From assembly GCA_045596605.1 (NCBI GenBank), contig JAZOCR010000032.1:1-37617 (forward strand): DNA of 37,617 nt, given 5' to 3'. This DNA comes from SIG622 sp045596605. GTDB lineage: Bacteria; Bacillota; Clostridia; Oscillospirales; CAG-382. The position numbers and the translations under genes are program-made. Under the pieces are notes generated by a model. The model saw nothing but the letters and a program-made list of their open reading frames with translations, did not search any database and was not told the DNA's origin. Below are positions 33,291 through 37,617 of this stretch, one piece after another; positions within the stretch are counted from its first letter, which is position 1; every line of letters starts with the position of its first letter.

Positions 33291-34130
33291 TTGATTAAGT
33301 TTGAAAACGTATCTAAAACCTACGATAAGAAAAAATATGTACTTAACAACCTGGATTTGACAATAGACGACGGAGAATTTGTATTCGTAATGGGTCCCTC
33401 GGGAGCAGGTAAAACAACGCTTACTAAGCTCCTTCTTCGTGAGGAGCGTGTATCCTCCGGAAAGCTGTACGTTGATAAATACCGACTGGATAAAATCCCG
33501 GCAAGAAAGGTTCCGGACCTTCGCAGAAATATGGGGTTTGTTTTCCAGGACTTCAGACTTTTTGAAAATAAAACCGTTTATGAAAATGTAGCCTTTGCAA
33601 TGGAGGTTCTCGGAGAGCCTAAATCCGAAATAAAAAAGAAGGTTCCGATAGCCCTTGGCATAGTTGGACTTACAGGAAAGGAAAACGTAATGCCGGTGAA
33701 GCTTTCCGGCGGCGAAAAGCAAAGACTTTGCGTTGCAAGAGCCATTGTTAACAACCCCGGCGTTATCGTCGCAGACGAGCCTACAGGCAACCTCGACACC
33801 GCTCTTGCTAAGGATATTATGGATCTGCTTGTAAAGATATCCCACTTCGGTAAAACCGTAATCGTTGTAACCCATGCAAGCGATCTTGTAAAGCTTTATA
33901 ACGAAAGAATAATACTTATTAAAGACGGCGTGCTTGCTTCTGATACAAAATACCCTAATCTCAAAACAAACGCCGTTCCCGGTGACGCTGAGCACGATAT
34001 TGACGAGCATATAGAAAACAGTGAGTTTGCAAAGCGTGGCGATACTGATTCCGAAGCTCCCCATATGACATACACGGATTTCGGAGCGCACAATACCACT
34101 GCAGATAACGGTAAGGAGGGCGAAAACTAA
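33291..34130 (+). CDS. ftsE: Cell division ATP-binding protein FtsE
   Basis: This is the ATPase of the FtsEX complex, which controls peptidoglycan hydrolases at the septum. Walker A GPSGAGKT (35-42), the Q-loop in FVFQDFRLF, signature LSGGEKQR (138-145), Walker B VIVADEP (158-164) and H-loop His195 are all present. The core ends near residue 217. A tail of about 60 residues, rich in Asp, Glu and His, is unusual: most FtsE are about 220-230 residues. TTG start at 33291 with AAAGGAG 8 nt upstream; an ATG at 33252 lacks a ribosome site. The stop overlaps the ftsX start as TAATG. Confidence 0.94.
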   Translation: MIKFENVSKTYDKKKYVLNNLDLTIDDGEFVFVMGPSGAGKTTLTKLLLREERVSSGKLYVDKYRLDKIPARKVPDLRRNMGFVFQDFRLFENKTVYENVAFAMEVLGEPKSEIKKKVPIALGIVGLTGKENVMPVKLSGGEKQRLCVARAIVNNPGVIVADEPTGNLDTALAKDIMDLLVKISHFGKTVIVVTHASDLVKLYNERIILIKDGVLASDTKYPNLKTNAVPGDAEHDIDEHIENSEFAKRGDTDSEAPHMTYTDFGAHNTTADNGKEGEN

Positions 34131-35062
34131 TGAGAAGATATAAATTCAGCACCTTCCTTGGAGAATCTCTGAAGGGTATTTACAGAAACCCTCTTTCAAG
34201 CACGGTTTCAATAATAAGCCTTGTGCTTGCACTTCTCGTAATGGGAAGCTTCTGGCTTCTTAAGGTTAACATTGACTATAATCTCGAATCTCTCGGAGAT
34301 TTTCATAAAATAGTAGTATATCTCGAGCTTGACGCTACTGCCGAGGATGCAGAAAAAGCCAAAGCTCAGATAAAAGAAATAATAGGTGTTTCCGACGATG
34401 CAATCGAGTTCACATCAAAAGCGCAGGCTCTTGAGATAGAAAAGCAAAAATACGGCGAGGAATACTCCTACATATTCGACTCCTATAAAAGCGGAGCAAA
34501 TCCCCTGCCCGACTCATTCACCGTTTCTTACGACGAGGAAACAAAGGATCTTGAATACATAATGCAAAGAGTTTCGGGAATAGATAAAGTAGAAAGTGCG
34601 AAGAACAGAAAAGACCTTGCAGACAAAATCACAAATCTCAAGGACGTTGTAAGTCACGTTTCAACAGCACTTCTTATAATGCTGTTTATTGTTTCGGTAT
34701 TTGTAATCGGCAACACGGTAAAGCTTACACACGAAGCAAGAAAGTCAGAAATAAAGATAATGAGATACATAGGCGCAACAAACTTCTTTATTGAATTTCC
34801 CTTCGTGCTCGAGGGTATTATTCTCGGTGTCGTTTCATCGTTTATTGCATATGGAATTGAAATATACGCATACGGACTTATGACGAGTAATATCGCAGGC
34901 AACTACGGAAGCATAGTAAAGCTTATTTCCCTATCTGATCCTGCGTTTGCGCAAATAGCGGGAATGAACTATTATGTATTTATTATAGCTGCATTCCTTG
35001 TTGTGGGACTTCTCACCGGCGTGCTCGGCACTCTCACCACGAGAAAGCACCTCAAAGCGTAA
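34130..35062 (+). CDS. ftsX: Cell division protein FtsX (permease-like)
   Basis: This is the membrane partner of FtsE that passes ATP-driven motion to an extracellular hydrolase. The 310 residues have four helices: about 26-44, 177-197, 225-247 and 282-302. A large extracellular domain lies between the first two, and KIMRYIGATNFFIEFPF is the conserved cytoplasmic coupling segment. The ATG overlaps the ftsE stop by one base. AAGGAGG is about 9 nt upstream. Confidence 0.95.
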   Translation: MRRYKFSTFLGESLKGIYRNPLSSTVSIISLVLALLVMGSFWLLKVNIDYNLESLGDFHKIVVYLELDATAEDAEKAKAQIKEIIGVSDDAIEFTSKAQALEIEKQKYGEEYSYIFDSYKSGANPLPDSFTVSYDEETKDLEYIMQRVSGIDKVESAKNRKDLADKITNLKDVVSHVSTALLIMLFIVSVFVIGNTVKLTHEARKSEIKIMRYIGATNFFIEFPFVLEGIILGVVSSFIAYGIEIYAYGLMTSNIAGNYGSIVKLISLSDPAFAQIAGMNYYVFIIAAFLVVGLLTGVLGTLTTRKHLKA

Positions 35063-35152
35063 GCATTGAAACTTAAGGCATAAATCTTAAGGCAGAAGTT
35101 TTAGTAAGGAGCAGCAAAGCCGCCCTTGCAGCATAGCGAAAGGATTTGAAAA

Positions 35153-36370
35153 ATGATAAAAACCAGGATAAAAAATATTCTTCCCGCTTTTCTCGCTTTG
35201 TGTATTACAGCAACTGCAGTTTTTACAGTATACGTTGCGCCTGCAAGAGCCGACGAGCTGGAAGACCAGAAAAAGGCTCTGAGCTCAATGAAGGACAGCT
35301 ATTCAAGGGCTGTAGCAAATACAAATGCACTAAAAAGCCAGCTTTCAGCAAAGCAAGCACAGATAAAGACAAAGCAAGACGAAAAGTATCTTCTCGACCA
35401 GGAAATAACAGTTCTTACAGAACAGTTAAAGACTGCAGAATCCCTTATAAGCGAATATTCCGTTTATATTGAAGAAAAGAATGCAGAAAAGGCACTTCTT
35501 CAACAGCAATACAAAGAGCAGGAAGAAATGCTCGGCTCAATGCTTCGTATGTCATATAAATACGGTGATGAGTCATACATTGACATTATTCTCGGTGCGG
35601 AAAGTATTTCCGACTTTATCCAACGACTCGATTTTCTTGCCTATCATATGCAGTACAGCTCTACACTGATGTCTGAAATGAAGGAAACAACAACTAACCT
35701 TGATGAAATAACAACGAATCTCAGTGCGGCACTGGACTCAACGAATGCAGTAAAAGAGGAAATGCTTGACACGAGAACCGAGGTTGAAGAAAAACTCGCA
35801 CGTGTTGACGTTCTTATAGCAGAGCTTGAGAGAGATGCTTCCGACCGAAGGGCACTTATTGCTCAAAAGGAAGCAGACAGAAAGGCACTTGAAAAGGAAA
35901 TAGCAGAGCTTACAGCAACAATTGCCGCAAAGGAAGCTCAAAACGGTGGTACTCCTCCTGCAAAAAACGACGGCAGTACTCTCGGTTGGCCTCTCAAGGG
36001 ATATTCTATGAGAAACCTTACGTCAAGCTACGGCTACAGACGTGACCCCTTTACAGGAGCAACCTCCTTCCACAACGGTCTTGACGTAGGTGCGCCATAC
36101 GGAACAAAGATTTATGCGGCAGAAAGCGGCACTGTCGTTCGTGCTTCGTGGTATGGTACATACGGAAACTGTGTAATTATTGACCACGGTGGCGGACTTA
36201 TGACTCTTTATGCTCACTGCAGTGGATATAATACAACTGTAGGTAAATACGTAAACAAAGGTGACGTTATTGCTTACGTCGGCTCAACGGGCCGTTCAAC
36301 AGGAAACCACCTGCACTTTACCGTATTTATTAACGGTCAGACAACTGACCCCGGAAAGCTTCTCTCTTAA
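35153..36370 (+). CDS. M23 peptidase with coiled coil, EnvC/PcsB-like murein hydrolase
   Basis: This is probably the extracellular partner activated by FtsEX. The 405 residues start with a signal peptide (cleavage about after ARA33) and a coiled coil (about 34-270, many Ala, Glu, Lys and Gln). The LytM domain carries His307 and Asp311 (HNGLD), His355 (YAH) and HLH at 386-388, so all zinc ligands and catalytic histidines are present and it is likely an active endopeptidase. AAAGGA lies about 8 nt before the ATG. It lies 90 nt after ftsX with no terminator. Confidence 0.9.
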   Translation: MIKTRIKNILPAFLALCITATAVFTVYVAPARADELEDQKKALSSMKDSYSRAVANTNALKSQLSAKQAQIKTKQDEKYLLDQEITVLTEQLKTAESLISEYSVYIEEKNAEKALLQQQYKEQEEMLGSMLRMSYKYGDESYIDIILGAESISDFIQRLDFLAYHMQYSSTLMSEMKETTTNLDEITTNLSAALDSTNAVKEEMLDTRTEVEEKLARVDVLIAELERDASDRRALIAQKEADRKALEKEIAELTATIAAKEAQNGGTPPAKNDGSTLGWPLKGYSMRNLTSSYGYRRDPFTGATSFHNGLDVGAPYGTKIYAAESGTVVRASWYGTYGNCVIIDHGGGLMTLYAHCSGYNTTVGKYVNKGDVIAYVGSTGRSTGNHLHFTVFINGQTTDPGKLLS

Positions 36371-36409
36371 ATGCTGCAGTAATTTCCCACCGAAAGGACA
36401 GTGACAACA

Positions 36410-37617
36410 ATGGGTAAAAGAATACCTCTTGGTATAGCAATATTTTTAATCGTCTGTGCTGCTTATATTTCATTTCAGATAACCTACACCTACGTAGACC
36501 AAAAGTATTATGACGCCGTTTACGACATAACCTCCGAGGATAGTGCTTTCTCAAAAATAAACGCCATTGATAACATCGTAAGAAAAAACTACGTCGGCGA
36601 TATTGATGAGAACGAGCTTGAAAACGGTCTTGTGCAAGGATATCTGTACGGTCTTGGTGACAAATACGCTACCTATATGGATAAAGACGAATACCAGACG
36701 TATATTTCAAAGAACAACGGAAAGCAAATCGGTATCGGTATCACAGTTATATATGACAATACCCTTGGTGGTATGTATATAACTAATGTTGTTAAGGACT
36801 CCCCCGCAATGAAAGCGGGAATTGCCGCAGGCGATATCATTACAGATGTTGACGGTCAGAGCATCTCCGAGCGTGGCTACTATAATACCATAAGCTACAT
36901 CGGGGGCGGTGAAGTCGGCGAAGCCGTTACTCTTACAGTGGAAAAGGCGCCTGATTACTACGAGCAACAAGAATATGCCGTAGTACGGGAGGTTGTTGAA
37001 ACAACTACAGTAAACTATGAGATGTATAAGGATGAGGTTGGATATATCGAAATTTCAAGCTTTAACAAGGTAACTCCCACGGAGTTTATCACCGCAGTTG
37101 ATGACCTTATTTCAAAGGGTGCAAAGGCATTTATTTTTGACGTTCGCAACAACTCCGGTGGTGACCTTGAAGGAATAAAAGGCGTACTTGACTATCTTCT
37201 TCCGGAAGGTCCGATTATAAGAATTGTTTCAAAGGACGGAAGCGAACAGGTTCTCAACTCCGACGCAAATTCTGTTGACCTTCCTATGGCAGTTCTTATT
37301 AACGGTAATACCGCAAGCGCAGCAGAGTTGTTTTCAAGCGCATTACGTGACTACGAAAAGGCAAAGCTGGTTGGCACAAAAACCTATGGCAAGGGCACTA
37401 TGCAGACTATAATGCGTCTTACCGACAACAGTGCGCTGTCTATCTCAACACAGATGTACAACCCTCCATATTCGGAAAACTACGAAGGTATAGGGCTTAC
37501 GCCGGACGTTGAAATAGACCTTACTACTGAGCAATATTCAAAGTATTATCTTCTCACCCTTGATGAAGACCCTCAGCTCCAGTCTGCCTACAGATTGCTT
37601 GGCTTCGGAGAAGAGGA
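36410..37617 (+). CDS. C-terminal processing peptidase (S41), cut by window edge
   Basis: This is a CtpA/CtpB-type carboxy-terminal protease, tail-specific and usually outside the membrane. The first 402 residues are visible. An uncleaved N-terminal anchor helix (about 5-25) is followed by the S41 N-terminal helices (about 45-100), a PDZ domain (about 105-185) and the catalytic core: GNTASAAELF with Ser303 and GTKTYGKGT with Lys328, forming the Ser/Lys dyad. AAAGGA lies about 11 nt before the ATG. Placing a Ctp after ftsEX resembles the ftsEX-ctpB layout in Bacillus. The C-terminus lies beyond the window. Confidence 0.93.
   Translation, partial: MGKRIPLGIAIFLIVCAAYISFQITYTYVDQKYYDAVYDITSEDSAFSKINAIDNIVRKNYVGDIDENELENGLVQGYLYGLGDKYATYMDKDEYQTYISKNNGKQIGIGITVIYDNTLGGMYITNVVKDSPAMKAGIAAGDIITDVDGQSISERGYYNTISYIGGGEVGEAVTLTVEKAPDYYEQQEYAVVREVVETTTVNYEMYKDEVGYIEISSFNKVTPTEFITAVDDLISKGAKAFIFDVRNNSGGDLEGIKGVLDYLLPEGPIIRIVSKDGSEQVLNSDANSVDLPMAVLINGNTASAAELFSSALRDYEKAKLVGTKTYGKGTMQTIMRLTDNSALSISTQMYNPPYSENYEGIGLTPDVEIDLTTEQYSKYYLLTLDEDPQLQSAYRLLGFGEE

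Noticed and set aside
33189..34091. 300-residue minus-strand frame opposite ftsE
   Set aside because: ftsE has all ABC motifs; the opposite frame has no ribosome site and no recognisable domain.

Overview
The window looks like chromosome from a spore-forming, low-to-moderate-GC Bacillota, most likely class Clostridia. Supporting signs are a PolC-type replicative polymerase, a T-box leader upstream of serS, dipicolinate synthase genes (dpaA/dpaB), strong AAAGGAGG-like ribosome sites with several TTG starts, and an ftsEX / M23 hydrolase / S41 protease cluster. This is inference from gene content; no genus can be named from the sequence alone. Nearly all of the window is core housekeeping DNA. 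I see no rRNA, tRNA, CRISPR array, transposase or prophage.

Layout, left to right. (1) 1-481: the N-terminal part of lepA on the minus strand, cut by the window edge, with its own promoter. (2) 603-11591, minus strand: the conserved lipid, isoprenoid and translation cluster, transcribed in the order pyrH, frr, uppS, cdsA, dxr, rseP, ispG, polC. It covers UMP phosphorylation, ribosome recycling, undecaprenyl-PP and CDP-diacylglycerol synthesis, two MEP-pathway steps, site-2 intramembrane proteolysis and replication. A strong intrinsic terminator sits between cdsA and dxr with no visible room for a new promoter. (3) 11717-12655: a ribokinase-like gene with its own promoter. (4) 12881-13978: a divergent metallo-beta-lactamase-fold protein with a DUF3006 partner. 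(5) 14231-16353: trmO, maf, a DUF4321 membrane protein and a YgjP-type metallopeptidase, all from one near-consensus promoter.

(6) 16526-23987, plus strand: a YegS-type lipid kinase, then a serine-type T-box leader followed by a small lipoprotein gene and then serS, then a 1419-residue mosaic secreted protein (beta-helix, InlB-like repeats, a DSKPD linker and two stalk domains). (7) 24034-26150, minus strand: dpaB, dpaA and a cyclophilin. (8) 26377-28113, plus strand: a B12-binding radical SAM protein that meets dapA (minus strand, 28116-28997) with only 2 nt between the stop codons. DapA makes the substrate that DpaAB oxidises to dipicolinate. (9) 29417-33110, plus strand: prmA, rsmE, an unrecognised eight-helix membrane protein and a CdaR/PucR-type regulator. 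(10) 33291 to the end, plus strand: ftsE, ftsX, an EnvC/PcsB-like M23 hydrolase and a C-terminal processing protease cut by the window edge, a classic unit for septal peptidoglycan hydrolysis.

The most unusual points are the lipoprotein gene placed between the T-box and serS, the altered metal ligands of the MBL/DUF3006 pair, the terminator inside the pyrH-polC cluster, an extended -10 promoter lying inside the loop of a hairpin before ftsE, and the eight-helix membrane protein paired with a CdaR-like regulator. Start codons were reassigned by ribosome-binding-site position for several genes. No strong candidate for a wholly new multi-gene system was found.
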